From positions 200,159,117-200,223,116 of the forward strand of contig CM077116.1 in NCBI GenBank assembly GCA_039619475.1: a stretch of DNA of 64,000 nt, in the 5' to 3' direction. The translations under genes and the position numbers were made by a program. Below are positions 28,001 through 43,000 of this stretch, in pieces. The notes under the pieces are model-generated. The model searched no databases and had not been told where the DNA came from. It saw only the letters and a program-made list of their open reading frames with translations. Within the stretch, counting starts at the first letter, position 1, and each line of letters begins with the position of its first letter. Origin of the DNA: Icerya purchasi. Taxonomy: Eukaryota; Arthropoda; Insecta; Hemiptera; Monophlebidae.

Positions 28001-31000
28001 TCATGCAATTTAAAAATGTTAAAAACTGCTTGTAATTTTTATTATTATTGTTATTAAATATATAATGAACAATCTATCACAAAATAGTAAATTAAGCTTC
28101 TGTAATTGATACTTCATATAATTTTTTTTATATTGTAAAACAGTTTCATTTAAAATAGAAGACATTCACAATGTCGTAGAAAACTTTTATTTATACAAAA
28201 GAGGAAATCCGTAAATATTCGAACAATTCAAAATTTACTGACATATTGCTGAAATTTTCAAGTCTACGGAGCTAAAAATTCACACGAAACTTAACGGTAT
28301 AATGTACTTTACAGAATGAATAGGTTTTTAAAAAATTAAAAATCACGCCACAGTCGAAAACATAAACGCCAGATAATTGAAGTAACAAATTAACGTTACT
28401 CATATATCGAAGATGCGGAATAGGAAAGCTTCTTGGAAAATTCGAATTTTAAGCAGTGAAAACAGGTAAAAAACTGTTAAAAAACATAATGGTGATTATA
28501 ATTTTTAAATTACGATTTTGCATAAAAATTGCTTATAACGTATACTAAAAATGTGCAAATTTAAATTTTAAGGATGGAAAAATGTTACATATGAAATTGA
28601 ACGAAACTGAAAACTGCGCTACAGCTAAAACGAAATATATTTATAACTTAAAATTCCATATGGAATAGCATATATACAATACGAATACTTTTTTGAAAAT
28701 TCGGACTTTTTAGGGGGTGCAAAGGGGTTAAAAATTGTTTTGAAGAAAACATAAACAGTGCGATATCTTCGGAACAAGTATGTATTCTAAATTACAATTT
28801 TGCATAGATTATTCATACGGTCCACTAATAGTGTACAAAATTCTTTTTAAATCTTCTAAATTTGATGGCTGAAGACTGATTATATTCTATATTAAATAAG
28901 GCTAAAAATCACGCTCCGCAGTACGCAAAAACGTAAAATTTATTGTGGACGTTCTCTATGGCTATTAGAAGCTCACTAAGAATGGAATTTTCATAAGTCC
29001 ATGACTAACATTAGAAATCACGAAAAACGTAAATTTCCAGGGAAAAAAAAAGAGAGAAATTAAAAACATGAAATTCCTTGAACAACAGTGCGTGCAAACT
29101 GGAAATTTATACTTGGGTCCCTAAAGACTATAACTGTCAACTGTGATAGGACGTTAAATAATTCCGTGACTAACGTTGGAAAATGCGAAAACAACAAAAG
29201 CGTACAAGAAACATAGAAATCGAAAAATAACCAAGACCAATAGAATTATTATGCACACAAACGTGAAATAAGTTCCTCGTGGATGCTTACTGAGAACGGA
29301 ATTTTTACAAGCTCGTGTTTAACATTAAAAATCACGAAAAAACCAAGACCCCCCCCCGCAATGAGAAGTTAAAACAAAAATCCCTGAAAGGACAATGCAC
29401 ACAAACTTGAAATTTGTTGCGTAGGTCTCCATATATTCTAGGTGTTCATTATGATAGCGCGTTCGAAGCGGGTACAAATTTACAGATGAAACCGCGGGAA
29501 ATAATCATATTGAATTGTTAAATACTCGTAAGAATTAATTATATGAAAATATTATTTGTAATATTTATTAAATTTTAAATATCGGGCTGCACAGTTTAGT
29601 GATTACATCGTGAATTAGTAATGTTCGAATTAAAAATAAATCTTATTAGAAATTTCAATTGCAGGACAAATATTAAAGAATCCAGCAACAAAAGTTTCTA
29701 AATGTATATTATTTTTAATCATCCTTATTAAAATACAGAAAGCATAAACCGTATATAGCCAGAAATATGGATAAATCAAGAAATCTAAATCCGCTGAACA
29801 TTTGAACAAGATAACATACAAACCGATTTTAAAATTATCAAAATAATCAAGAATCCGCCGGTGTTAATTTTTATAGAAACATACTATATAACAATGGTCT
29901 AGCTCAGGAAGTGTGCCTGGGGCGTCTGGGCTCCCCATGAAAAAATTAAACAAAAACTACTTTTCTGAATTATGAATATGTTTTTTGTAAACACATTCTT
30001 GTTATAATCAAAATCGCACGCAGTCGCCAAATTTTTTGCCACATATTAAGAACAGTTAACAATTTTTTTGTTATCGATTTGCCTGCGATATATGTATATA
30101 ATCAAGATTGATATCGGTTTCACTACAGAACAGAGTTTGCTTTACCATTACTCTGATTTCACATGCTACGAATTTAATAGCATTGTTATTCATACCTGTT
30201 TGCTGGAAATAATTTTTTTGTTTAAATAATATATTTCCTAAACAGCAAAACAAATAATAAATGACAACTAAAAGTATACTTATTGTAGAAACGTTTTCAA
30301 GTAAAGCTCATCTTCAACTGGAAAATAAAAACACAAATATAAAAACAAACATATGAGGCGACCAAAATTATTATAGAAACTTTAGAAATACGAACAAGAA
30401 TAGAAATATGTACCACGAACGGAACAACATAGAATCTTACTGTTCATGACGTACGTTCGGTTTCATGTTTGCACCGTTCGCAGTACTTATTTACATTCTA
30501 TGTTCATTTTTTCAAAGTTTTTATAATTTTAGTCGCCTCATATGTTCAGTTTTACATTTGTGTTTTTCTTTTCCAGCTGAGGATGAGTTTTGCCTGAAAA
30601 CGTTTCTACAATAAGTATACTTTTGGTTATCATTTGTAGTTTGTTTTGCTATTTAGGAAAATATTATTTAAAAAAAAAAAAAAAAAAAACTTCGTAATTT
30701 GTTTAAATAATGACAAAGTTGAAACATTAAAAGAAATTATTTCTTCGAAACAAAAATTATTAATATCAAATAAATTATTTTATACCTTATTATTGGAATT
30801 GAGTAACGTTAATACATCCCCTTTTTTCATTGATATTTCTCGCGGTGATTTTTCATTATGATCGTATAATGCTACAACACATTCTTTTCCGGTGATATCA
30901 ACGGTAGGAGCTTCTTGTTGCTAAAGAGTGCAAAAAAAATTTATATTGTCACATTAAAACTATGGCTTATTAGATTTATGATAGGTGGGCAAAATTAAAA

Positions 31001-34000
31001 AAAAAAAAAACACTCACTTTACAAGCTTTAGCTTGCTCTCGCAAAGCTTGAATTGTATTTCCAAACGCTTCCAAATCTGAAACAAGAGCTTCATGTTTCT
31101 TTAATAAAGCTTCAGCCGAATCTTCATCCCTTCCATAATCTTGATTCATAACAATTGGTTCTTTTTCCTTAATCCATGATTCTGCTTCATTAGCATCGGC
31201 GAAATACTGATGAGCTTGTAATGAATCTTCTAAATCTTGCTTACGCTAAGAAAAAAAAAAATACACATATATAAAGGATTTGCATTTATATTAAACCTTT
31301 TTTTTTTTTTTGAAATATCGTTTTTAACTTTTTTAGTCAGTTATTATGGAAATAGTTCTTTATTGATTGCAACTGAAAATCTTTTATATGTGCATGTTTA
31401 CATCAACCTAATTTGAATAATCATAACATTATAGTATAATCGGGTTATAAAGTAGTAATTTAATGTTTTAAGAATTGAATTTTATTTAAGCACCACTTTT
31501 TTGCGAAGCTGGTTATTTACAATATGAACGAACACTAAAAATGGTTTCAATGAAATATTCAACACTACGTAATAGGATGCGCAATAAATAAAAAAAAAAA
31601 TTAACTCTTTTAAACGGAGGAAATACTTTTAAAAATTTATATTAAATTTAATTGCACCTGTGCCATATAGTAAACGTGTTTATATTAAATGCTTCAGTAG
31701 ATATAGTTATTTAATTATCAAAATGTATTCGATAATACCGCTGTAAATTAATTATAATTTATTAAGAATGTCAACACAACTTAATCAAGTGATCAATAAA
31801 ATGGCCAAATCGAGCTAAAGAATTACATATCATGAGATCAAAACAATGATTTTTCAGGAAACAGTCTTAACAAAACTTCTTTAAGAATATGTTCGTAATT
31901 CAAAAAAATTAAAGTTACAATACTAGTAATAATAAGTAGCAGCTATCTGAAGGTTCAAACATATATTTTTTTTAATGTGATTTTCAAAACCAGTATCAAA
32001 ATTATAATTATTTAAATCATTACCTAATAATTTTTGTAGTTATTTTTTAATTCATTGGTTTTATTTCGTCCTTGTTTTTTTTTTTTTTTTTTATACAAAT
32101 TTCAATCAAACAAAATCTATTTCAGACCTCATAGAAATATATTCATTGGAATAATAATTAGCAAGGTTGTACGTTTGTAAGTTTAGCTTAGAACTTTGTG
32201 AAAATACTTTTCATTATAAATGCAATATTATTTTTATACAGTATTTTAATTTAACGTAAATTCATTAAATTTTTTATTTTACCCCCGCAAAAAAAAAGTA
32301 AACAATTAATATTTATTACCTAACATAAAAAAAAAAAAAATTACAGATAAATTCTTCAATAAGGAGCACCTAAAATTGGTTTTGAGCGTGAAAAGTGATT
32401 TCTATTACTACGGTTTTGGAAAAATAACATAAAACTCTATTATAGAAAGATGCTTACGACAAACCAAAATAGACAATCAAAAAATCTGTAGTAAAAATTA
32501 TAATTTTTATACAATTATTTTTTAACGTAACCGTTTATTTAAACAAATTTCAACTATAAAACTTAATTTATTACAAAAAAAAAACAAACAAACCTGTAAA
32601 GCTTTATCTTTCAAATGAGTCCAATGTTGATTAAGGACGTTAATTCTGCTTATTATGTCATTCGCAGCAAAATGGCCTTCGGAAATCATCTGCTGTCCAG
32701 CTTGTGTGACGGTACCAATGCGATGTTCGTGATTGTTTATTTCAGACAAAACAGCTTGATGTTTTTTTATTAAATTTTGAACTCCAATTAAATCCCGGCC
32801 TGCATATTACAGAAAAAAAAAAAAAAAGGTAAAACTTAATTACATTAATTTGTTAGAAATATCTCTAAAATGTTTAAAAAAACGTTTTAATGGAGATTTG
32901 ACTTTAATACAAATAGGCATAAAACAAATGATTCGAAAGAAAAAAGTATTTATTTTAAATATTACAAGCCATATTATTTATATTAGGCCCTAAACGTTTT
33001 TAAAAAATTACTTACACATGATAAACAGTTAATTAAAAATAAAACAAAAGGAAATATTTTTTTAGCCTGACTTTCGCCCTATGGCCAATTTAATCTTTTC
33101 AATTAATATTAGCGTCGGTTTTAGTCTATATCTGTATTTGGTTGCTTTTAATGAATTTATAGAATCCACAAAAATAGGAACAGGGGTTCAAAACAATTTG
33201 GCTTACCGTCACTGGCAAGGTACTCTATTCTTTCAATACCTCCTTCTCAAAGTTAAATCTACTATCTGCATTGTAATTCCATTGGCAGATCATATATTAA
33301 TTCTTCCAATCCAAATTTGTGACAAATGTTGTCTGTTACTATATTTATCTTGACCAAATGTTCCGGTTCTGCAGTTTTACCATTGTAGTTATATAGTCTC
33401 TATTGAAGTGTGTTCCTTTAAACCACGCTGTTTTTGGAACTGATAGTACTATCTCTTTTTAGATTTATTACGCATTAGAAACGCATTATTCCATTCTCCA
33501 TATATGCCGTTTCTAATCATGGTGACAAAATCTCTCCAGTTCAATTTTACGTTAATAATTCTACCAGTTGCTCTTCGAGTTCTTTCATCGGCCATATCAT
33601 TTCCCTTAACGTCGCAAAGGGTAAGGATCCACTTCAATAAGAATTGACTACCCCCTACTTAGTGCATGTATGTATATTTCCTCACTAAACATTCCATATT
33701 TGTGATTCGTTTATCGTTAATATGGAATAGCTTTAACATTGCTGCGAAGGAGTCTGTTAAAATTGATATTTTTCATCCGATAATATTTTGGAATAAGCTG
33801 AACACCTAAATATTGCATATATTTCTGTAGCAAATGACGAACCAGCATACAGCAAACGGAATATTTAGGATCGATTACTGTTCACGTGATAAAAGACAGT
33901 GTTGAATTTATTCTGGGATATATCTACTGATCCGACAATGTAGAATATTTGATATCCTTCAAACCGGAAGTTCATGATTTCTGTCAACAGTGCATCGTTA

Positions 34001-37000
34001 TATTCTAAACCCGAATGAACTTCTCTTATAAATTTGTTACCGGTCATCTCCGTCTATACGCCCCATATTGATTTTTGAAAATCCATTTCATATAAAGCCA
34101 TTTTGACATTACAGTAAATTCCTAATTGTGAATAATTGATATAACTTGTTATCAGTGATAGAAGCGGAGTAAATTTCCAGTATGGACTGCATAAAGAATT
34201 CATCAAGATAGGAAGTTGTTTTTTATAGGATGATAACGCTGCTCTTTAACTCTGGGATAGAAGTTGTCTGTACTAAACTTCAGTGAATACTTTACTGGTA
34301 TTTCGGATATTTTTGGTAGGACAGAATTGAAAAGGGTTGACTTCATACAACCCAGACAAACTTGAAGGGCGCGATTCTGAATTATTTGAAGAGTCTGTAA
34401 TTTTGATTTATTTAAACTGAGTATTGAAGCAGGGATATCTACATATGATTTAATAATTGCTTTATAAATTTTAAATAAAAATCTTGGGTCTGCCCCCAGC
34501 TACATCCTGCCAGATTTCGTAGGAAATTTAAACTTTTCTCACATTTTTCGGGAATGTATTGTATTTCTTAGACCTAAAATATAATTTTATTCAAATAAAA
34601 TCCAGATCTTATTATTCAAAAGTACATCCACTGCGATCCTCATCGAATCCGTTTCATGCATACATGCTGAAAAATGCCTCCATAAATATTAAATAAGGAA
34701 TAATGCGAAAGGTACATGCGCATACAATATGTTAGCAGAACTATGAAATTCAAATATGGCAAAAAGTGATACTCAATAAGTAAGATAAAAATTTACAATA
34801 CAGTAATAGGATTTTCATAAATCACCTCTATTAGTGGACCCGGCCACTGGTTCTTTTTCTCTGATCCACGCTTCTTCATCCTCAATATCCCGGAACAACT
34901 GTTGTAATTGCAACGAATCTAACAATTTCTGTTTTCTTATTGTCATCGGATGTTGTAAAGCGGTATAACGATTGCATAAGGCTTGCTGTGTAACGTAAAC
35001 AAAAATGCAAAATTTTACTTTAATTGTACAAAAATGTAACAAATAAAAAAGGTATTTTAAAAACTTAAAACATTTTACACGTCAATAACACAAATCCCCC
35101 GCCAAAAAAAGGACACACTGCTATAACAAAAACTAAACACTAGCTTATATGCTAAATACAATCAAACGAAAGTTCCGGGAAATAACGTTTGCGGAACAAT
35201 TAACTACCTATATAGTGTTTGATCCAACTAAAGCAAATATCAGCTGTTTTTAAAACTTTTTATTCATATGCAATCAAACATTCAGTTCTAATGTACAAAA
35301 CGAAAAATCAGTCAAAAGATTTATTTTTTTAACAAAAAAAAATATTGATACAGCGCTGGAAAAAAATTGAGATTAAATATAAAATTGAAAAAATAATTTT
35401 TTTTATAAAACAAAAATAAAATCAAAATCAAGGTTTCAATAAAATGATAAAAATAAAAATTTATATTAGAAAAGTTGAAATTAGTTCTAAAAGAAACTAA
35501 ACTACGAAAGAAGTATCATACAAAACATAAACAGCATAAGTCAGACAAATCAAAAATCAGAAACTCAATATCAAAATCATACTCGAAAACGAAAAATCAA
35601 AAGCAATCGTAAGCAAATCAGTTAGTACAGAATAACAAATGTAATATAGCAAAGAAAAAAATCCCAATATTAAAAGTTATTTCGATTATCAATTAATGAA
35701 ATGCATAAACAATTTAGTTCTAATTAAGTTTTATAATGCAATTTAGTTACATATAAATTGCATGTTCAGAAATATGGGTGTTTCGAAAAAATAAGGCACA
35801 AATGAAAGCGAGCAAATTTTGCAGGTAACTCTTAGTTTATTGATGAACTTTATCTACATTACTTTACCTGTTTTGATCTAATTCCATCAGAATCAAAATG
35901 ACCTTTTTCAACAAACTGATCGGCAGCAGAACGGATACTTCCAATTCTATCCAAATGTGAGCTAACATCTGATTCTAACAAAGCGTGTTTTTTTTGCAAA
36001 TTCTGAACACTAGTTAAATCCTGTAATTAAAAAATAATAACAACGGTATTAATTTTTACCCAAATTTAGTTTATAACTATTCATCGATTTAATTTTTTTT
36101 TCGTCAACTTTATTGAACAAATATTATAATTATGATGTACGCAAATTTAAAAAATAAAAATAAAGAATTTATGAACAATACATAACATCCTTCAAAACGA
36201 AAATATTAAAAAACACACAAAAAAAAAAAATATAGAAAAAAAAATTAACAAATGTTGATTTGCAGAAGACATGAACAGAAAATGTATACACAAACCGCGT
36301 CAAAAGAAAATAATATTAACTAATTTATGTGAATTTGAATATAATGGATTTCTAAAACATTTTATATGACATGTGAAAAAAACAAACGGAAAAATTTATT
36401 AAAACTTTACTAGTTTATGAAACATTATCAATTCAACGTGTTATTTATGATACAGGAAGAGAGCAGCTTATGAATTAATCCATTTAATAATAATTCTCAA
36501 TTGTAATTTAAAAATAGAATAATTAATTAAAAGTAAAATTAGCCAAGATAGCGAAAGTTCAAGCAATAAACAAAAATAAAATAAAAACTTTTCGTTCGCA
36601 TTATTATCTAAAGTACTGTGGATAGTTTCCTTGATAATCTTAATTTTAACCAAATTTCGAATATCATATCGAAAATAATTTTAAAAAATATATTTATTTT
36701 TATAACTGAAACACTTAGTACAGTTTTCCAAAATTGTTTACTCGTTTTTTTTATGCCGCTTAATCTTTTCTTAAAATAATTAATAAAATTTATAATACAA
36801 AATTATAAACTGATACCTGAATTTAATCGTTTCAGACAGTTAATAAACGCTGCACACAGCGTTAATTATTACATTAACTAACATATTGTATGTCTCAGTT
36901 ATTTTACAAATAACAAAAAGCACTACATTTGCGGAATTGTAAAAACAACAAAAATAAAATTAAGATAATAACCATTCACAATTTAGTACATATTTTACCT

Positions 37001-40000
37001 TTCCATAATCTTCACTTTGTAATTGCCCTTCAATCTCCGACAACCATAACTCGATATCTTCAACGGTCCTGTTGAACTGCTGCTGTTGAGATGCTTCCTG
37101 AAGTTTAGAGCTTTTTTTTTCCGTTTCCGAAACTAACGTCTCCCATAAATCAATAATTTCGTCCATTCTAGATTTTATGCGTTCTAAATAATTATTGTAA
37201 GATAATAATGACAATTATCAATTTTTAATATAGCTAAATTTTTAGTGAGCTGATTATTATTGTAATTTTATCTTTCGACAAATTGTAGAATAATAATAGT
37301 CTGTAGATATAAATAAAATAATAACGTTTGTTATTTTATAACTTACAAGAAAAACTCAGCATTAATGTGTAATTTACAATTTTTAAAATTTTATTTGTCC
37401 GTTCACTTTATTATATAGGAAAAGCGCCAACCTAATAGAAATCAATTTTTGGTTAAGAGACCTTTTTCGCTCGAAAAAAATTTGAATCAAATTTTTATTG
37501 TTTTTATTTCTTTTTGAAGATGAAGACTGAAAAGTGACCTTTAAAATTTTGTTACAACAGTGGTTTTATCGTAATAAATATTCTTATTACAAATGTGAAA
37601 AATGATTTGAGAATTTCCCCTAAAAATAATTAAAATGTAGAAAAGAAGTTATGGAAATTTTAAAAAGAATGGGATTATGATTTTGAATGAACATTACAAA
37701 ATAAATCGGTTTATTAAAAAGCACAATATCGGTTTAACTAATAAACATTGGAAGCTAAAACATTTTTGCACTTTTAGAAATGAAAAAATAATTTAAAACG
37801 AATCATATATGTGAGAAAAAATTCAAATAATTAATTTCTACGCTGTAACATTTTTTCATCGTTCAGTTAAAAATCGTCGAAGTAAAAATAAATATTCGCT
37901 TTTCCCCTATCCTTAATTCTCCAAAAAGAAATCATGATTATCTATCGTAGATTCGTGTTTCATAAACACAAATGGTATTCAACGTGTAGACCGATTGTAG
38001 TCGTTCATTGTTGTGATACGACTGCAATATAAGATACGATGCTATACGGAATGTTTACCACTGCGTACTAAATGACTTCTAAATTTATTCTTATTTAATA
38101 TATTCCATTTGAGATCGCCGAAAATTGAACTTAAATCCACTAATTAACCGCTCAGTCATCGCGACTAGTTAAATTTTATACTATAAACATATTACATAAT
38201 TGTTTTTTTAGCGTTCGGTTTTATTTAATTCACTTTTTTATTATATAATTTCATTTGATTTTATGTAATTGAATTTTCCAAATGTCAACACATAGGTGAA
38301 GCTTTATATTTTGTATTATCATTAAAAATTCTATCAATTGAACAAATATTTTCTTTGAAATCATTGATTATTTTTCAAAATCTTCCCGGTAAGACAGAGT
38401 GTAAATAAGATCGTAGCGTGAGTGAGAAAACATATTTTCGGTATAAAATATAAGAAGGATTATTAAAGTTAGATTCGCTGTGGTCAGTTCCAAAAAATGT
38501 TATTTAATAATATTCGTACTTGAAGCGTAATGGTGGGAATCAATTAATTCTTGTCCTGTAGATGTAATTTCTTCCATACGTGATTTATTAGCATTCAATT
38601 CTTGTTCGAAATTTTGGTGTTTTTGAACTTTTCCGTTTAAGTTAGTAGGATCCTAAAAAAATAATAAAAAACAAATAAAATTATAGAGACTATAATTACA
38701 CGTTAAATTATATTTTTCAAAACACATGTTGACAAAGAATACCATCCGATTTTTATGTAAATTAATTTAATCTCATATTTAATATTTCTCATCAACCTAT
38801 TATTTATGCATCTGACAACGTTGTTATTTCAAGACAAATTACAAAAAAAAATAAAAAGAAAAAAAAAGTATAATTAATTTTAGCAGTTAGTAATTTAGCC
38901 AAACAAAATATTATATAAATGCAAAATATTTGCATTTTCTATAATATAGTAGCATAGAAATCATTAGCACGAAGTATATTCAATTCAAAATCTTTCCTAT
39001 AATAAATTTTTGTTAAAAAAAAATAAAACTTGTATAAAGCACAGTCAAATTGTCTAGCCTAAGAGATATCTGGCAAAGAATTTAAGTACTAAATTACTTA
39101 CCCTTAACACATTCATATTCCTGATTTCTTTTATTAATTTTTTCTAACACGTCTCCACTTCTGTTACTTTTTACATACTTATTTAATTATAAAATAATAC
39201 AATCATATTAAATATAAGTTAATTCATATTTCGTTACTTTGAAATTAATAAGTTAATTTCACTTTTTTATATATTGTTTATAATAATTATATTAAGCAGT
39301 AAAAAAAAACACTATAATGGAATAAAAAAATAGGTTAATGTATTCATATTATCATATTCCTTAATTTCAAATAAGAAAATGTGTTTACAAAAATTAATAA
39401 ATGAAGTCAAAAATTATTATGAATGCGCTAAGAGCAAGTCTTGGCAATTAAATTGAATATTAATGTCTATTAGACCACAGAACGCGGCTATATTTTATAC
39501 AAATTCCTGTTTTTGTATAGATATCACTTATTTCTGTAAACATCAATTCTTCTGTAACACGGTTATAAATATATTTTCAAAATACCTTAATTTTTTTTTA
39601 TTTCGGCATTCACTTGTATTCACAAAATTCATTATTTTATATTTTTTTTAATTTCATATCACACAGAAATATAAATCCCATAAATAGTGACGCGTAACTC
39701 GATTTTCACAGAAATATTAAGGTTTAAAAATTTAATTTCATTTGGAACTTTATACTTTAAATTTTCGTGTTTAATCACTTTTCAAATATTTCCTATTCTC
39801 GTGCATACCAAAATTTCAAATTCCTAGCAAACACTATGCTATATATTTTAACTATTAAATAAGTTCATCAAAATGTAACAATTCTGATCATATTTGTTGG
39901 AACTTTATATTTAAAAATTTCCAGTTCTACGGTTTTTCTGTTAATTATGGGAGAGTCAATTGAAAAATAAAGTCTCCTACCACGTACTAATGGATAGAAT

Positions 40001-43000
40001 AAGAAAAGTGAACTCCTTTTGGTATCATTTGAAAGCCTGATGTGTTTTTTAGTAACATATCAATTTGGTTGAATTCGGTTGACGTGTGTTCCTATGCTAT
40101 TGTCATGGAAACAAAAGGCAGGTTGTTTGCTGGCGTACTCGAAAACAGACTTATTCAAGCTTATACGGGGATTAAACACTTGATTTAAATATTTGACTAA
40201 CTACTACAAAGAATGCCAATCGCGGACTTCTCTCAATTTTAAAACTGCGATCACCGACCGAAATGTTCGGAAAGTTGATGAACTGATTCGCGCAAACCAA
40301 TGGATTACACAGGGTGAAATCGCAGCTTATCTAAACATTTCATATGAAAGGATCGACAATATTATCATTACAGAACTGCAATTCGAAAATATTTACACAA
40401 GCTGGATATCCCGAAACTCCACCGTAGCGCACAAACGAAGGCTTGAATTTTAAAGTCGCACCGCACCCAGCGCACAACCCGGATTTGGTTCCTAGGATTT
40501 TTATTTGTTTCCAGTAATAAAGGAGGACCTTAACGGAACCCATTTCATTGAAATGTAAAGGAAAATACTTTTTTTTAATGCCGTTGAAAAATGGATTTCA
40601 CGTTTACATAAATATATCGTGGTCAAAATTTATCTTAATCAGAACTGATTTTTGAGGGATCGAGGTGTTAATTTTCAACTAGTACTTGCATATGATTAAG
40701 AATGCACTTATCAAATACCAGCGTCCTACGTCTAGAAAATGCTGCTGCGTATTTTGATCAACTGTTAATTTGGGGTCTCCAATATCGCAACAAGTTAACT
40801 GCAGGGAGTTAAAATTTTGGTAATTTGTGGATATTTAAAGTTCCTTTACCAATTCCAAAAATTAAAAGGTTTCGGTAGAATCTGTATACGGGAGTACTAG
40901 CTAGTCCATGCATAATCATGTCATCTTAGATTTGACGAAGTTTCTTCATTTTAAAAAATTCATTTTAAATTATTATAATGATAATACTGTAACCATAGTT
41001 TATTTTACAAGTCTCATATTAAAATCTAATCGTAAGTTATAAAATTTATTTTAAATAAAGGATATAATTATAATGAGTATCCATCAGCGGCTTTCTACTC
41101 TGCAAACACCCCTTACATTTATAACAAGAAATAGTTTTTAGATACTGAAATTCGTAAATTACTTTTTTCTTATTTTACCATGTATTTTTTCTTCATTTTT
41201 TAATTATTTACCTCTTTTGTTTCCAGTGCAGTATGATTTTCTAATGAAATATTAAATATTTTCTACTAAAACTAATTTTTCATAATTAATTATTTACCAA
41301 AATATCTCAAGAATCTTTTTAAATGCTGTAAGAATACCTTTTTTGTGGATCCCATTGCCTTCCAATCAAAGTATAATACTCGTGACGCCAGTATGAAAAG
41401 AAATTACGAAAACAAAAAAAAAATGAAAATTTAGCCTTCCAAACCAAGCTAGAAAAACGTTGATATATTATTAAATATAACTGCCGATTGTATCGAAAAG
41501 AATTGAAAGTCTTTCAAGTGAATGAATCAAGACATTAAGAAAAAAGTAAAAATAAACTAAATGTTAGATTTCATACTAGACTTTAATGAAGTTCTAAGAA
41601 AAGAAAAATAAAAAGCAAATTCTGTCAATTTCAAATGTAAATTCATACCAACTCATCTTCCCTTACGCGTATTCAAAAAATTTTAATTTATTCGTAAGCC
41701 TTTTTTTAGGGACTGAAAGGTCACTTTAAAAAACAACACTAAGTTTAGTGCAAATACAAAAAAAAAAAAAAACAAATTATAGGATACAAAATAAGATCAC
41801 GTTCTAGCAGAAAAATCCGTTATTGTTTATGGCACGTTAACACGTTAACACGTTTCTCCAATTTAATTTTAAAACAGTAATTTTAGAAGTCAATAATAAT
41901 TCATGTGCACATCTATATTCACTCTATTATAATTTAACTTGTACTTCTTTTTAGCAAGTATAAGGCTGGCCCAATGAACTACCAAGAAATTTCTGAATTA
42001 CTGCACTTATGAACACAAGTAAATTATAATAATCTAATGCGTAAAGTTCAAATGACACGTAATAGTTAATTACACAAAATTCGAATACAAACAACTTAGA
42101 AAACGAATACTAATATTTAAACGTATATACCAGATAATTATCATCGGTGGCAAACTTCAATTTCTCATTGATCCAGCCCTGGGTTTCATCACAGTCTCGT
42201 TCAAACTGTTGTAATCTGTAGGAGTCTTCCAGTATCGATCGACGTTCAGACGATTTTTCCAGCAAAGCAGATCGGCGCTCTAGTAGCTAAATAAATTATA
42301 AATTTTAGCGTTTAACTTTTTATTTAAAAATTTTACATGTGCTTTTCACATAAATTTATAATTTTCTTTAAACAAATTTTTAATTAAGAATATGAAATAT
42401 ATTGTTAAAAAATTAATTATTTTAACTAATAATTCTTAAATAGCCAGTTATTATTTTCAAAAATCACTTCATTAGAGGATAACCCCTATTTTTTCTTGAT
42501 CAAAAATATTTGATCATCCTGATTTCCGAATTTTTTCATTTCTTCGCTTATCATAAAAAATAAGAAAAAATTAAGGAATTTCAAAATATTTCATGAAACG
42601 GCACAGATTGTATTTCGACACTAGCAAGAAGAATATTACTTAATACTACTCAAAAACTATCCAAAATATTAGTCCAACTTATGTACATTGCAACATGTTT
42701 ATAAATGCAGATTTCTAAATAAGGGAGCAGTATAAAACATTTTTTTCGTATCACAAGAAATTTTAAAAAAAATACGTTTCTTTAATAATCTCTTCTTTTT
42801 GTTATTTTTTATATTTGGCCAATTTTTCTGAAATATTTTTAGTTCCCTAAACACTATAATTTACTTAGCAACAACAGAATTCATAACCAATCAAAATATG
42901 GTTTGGGACGGTATTAGTACCACTGGGGAAAAAAAGGAAAAAGAAGAGAAAAAAAACGAGAAAGAAAAAAATTGTTTTACATTAAAACAATCATAAAAAT

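Larger units (their letters stand above)
26903..30785 (-). other. alpha-Spectrin intron 18, splits the SH3 domain
   Basis: A 3.9 kb intron between the two SH3-coding exons. It holds the diverged repeat block at 28300-29480 and the foldback at 30210-30690; the rest is AT-rich and unremarkable. Confidence 0.8.

Noticed and set aside
28300..29480. Possible CRISPR-like array of repeats
   Set aside because: Repeats are diverged and irregularly spaced, with no constant unit or spacer length, in a eukaryotic intron.
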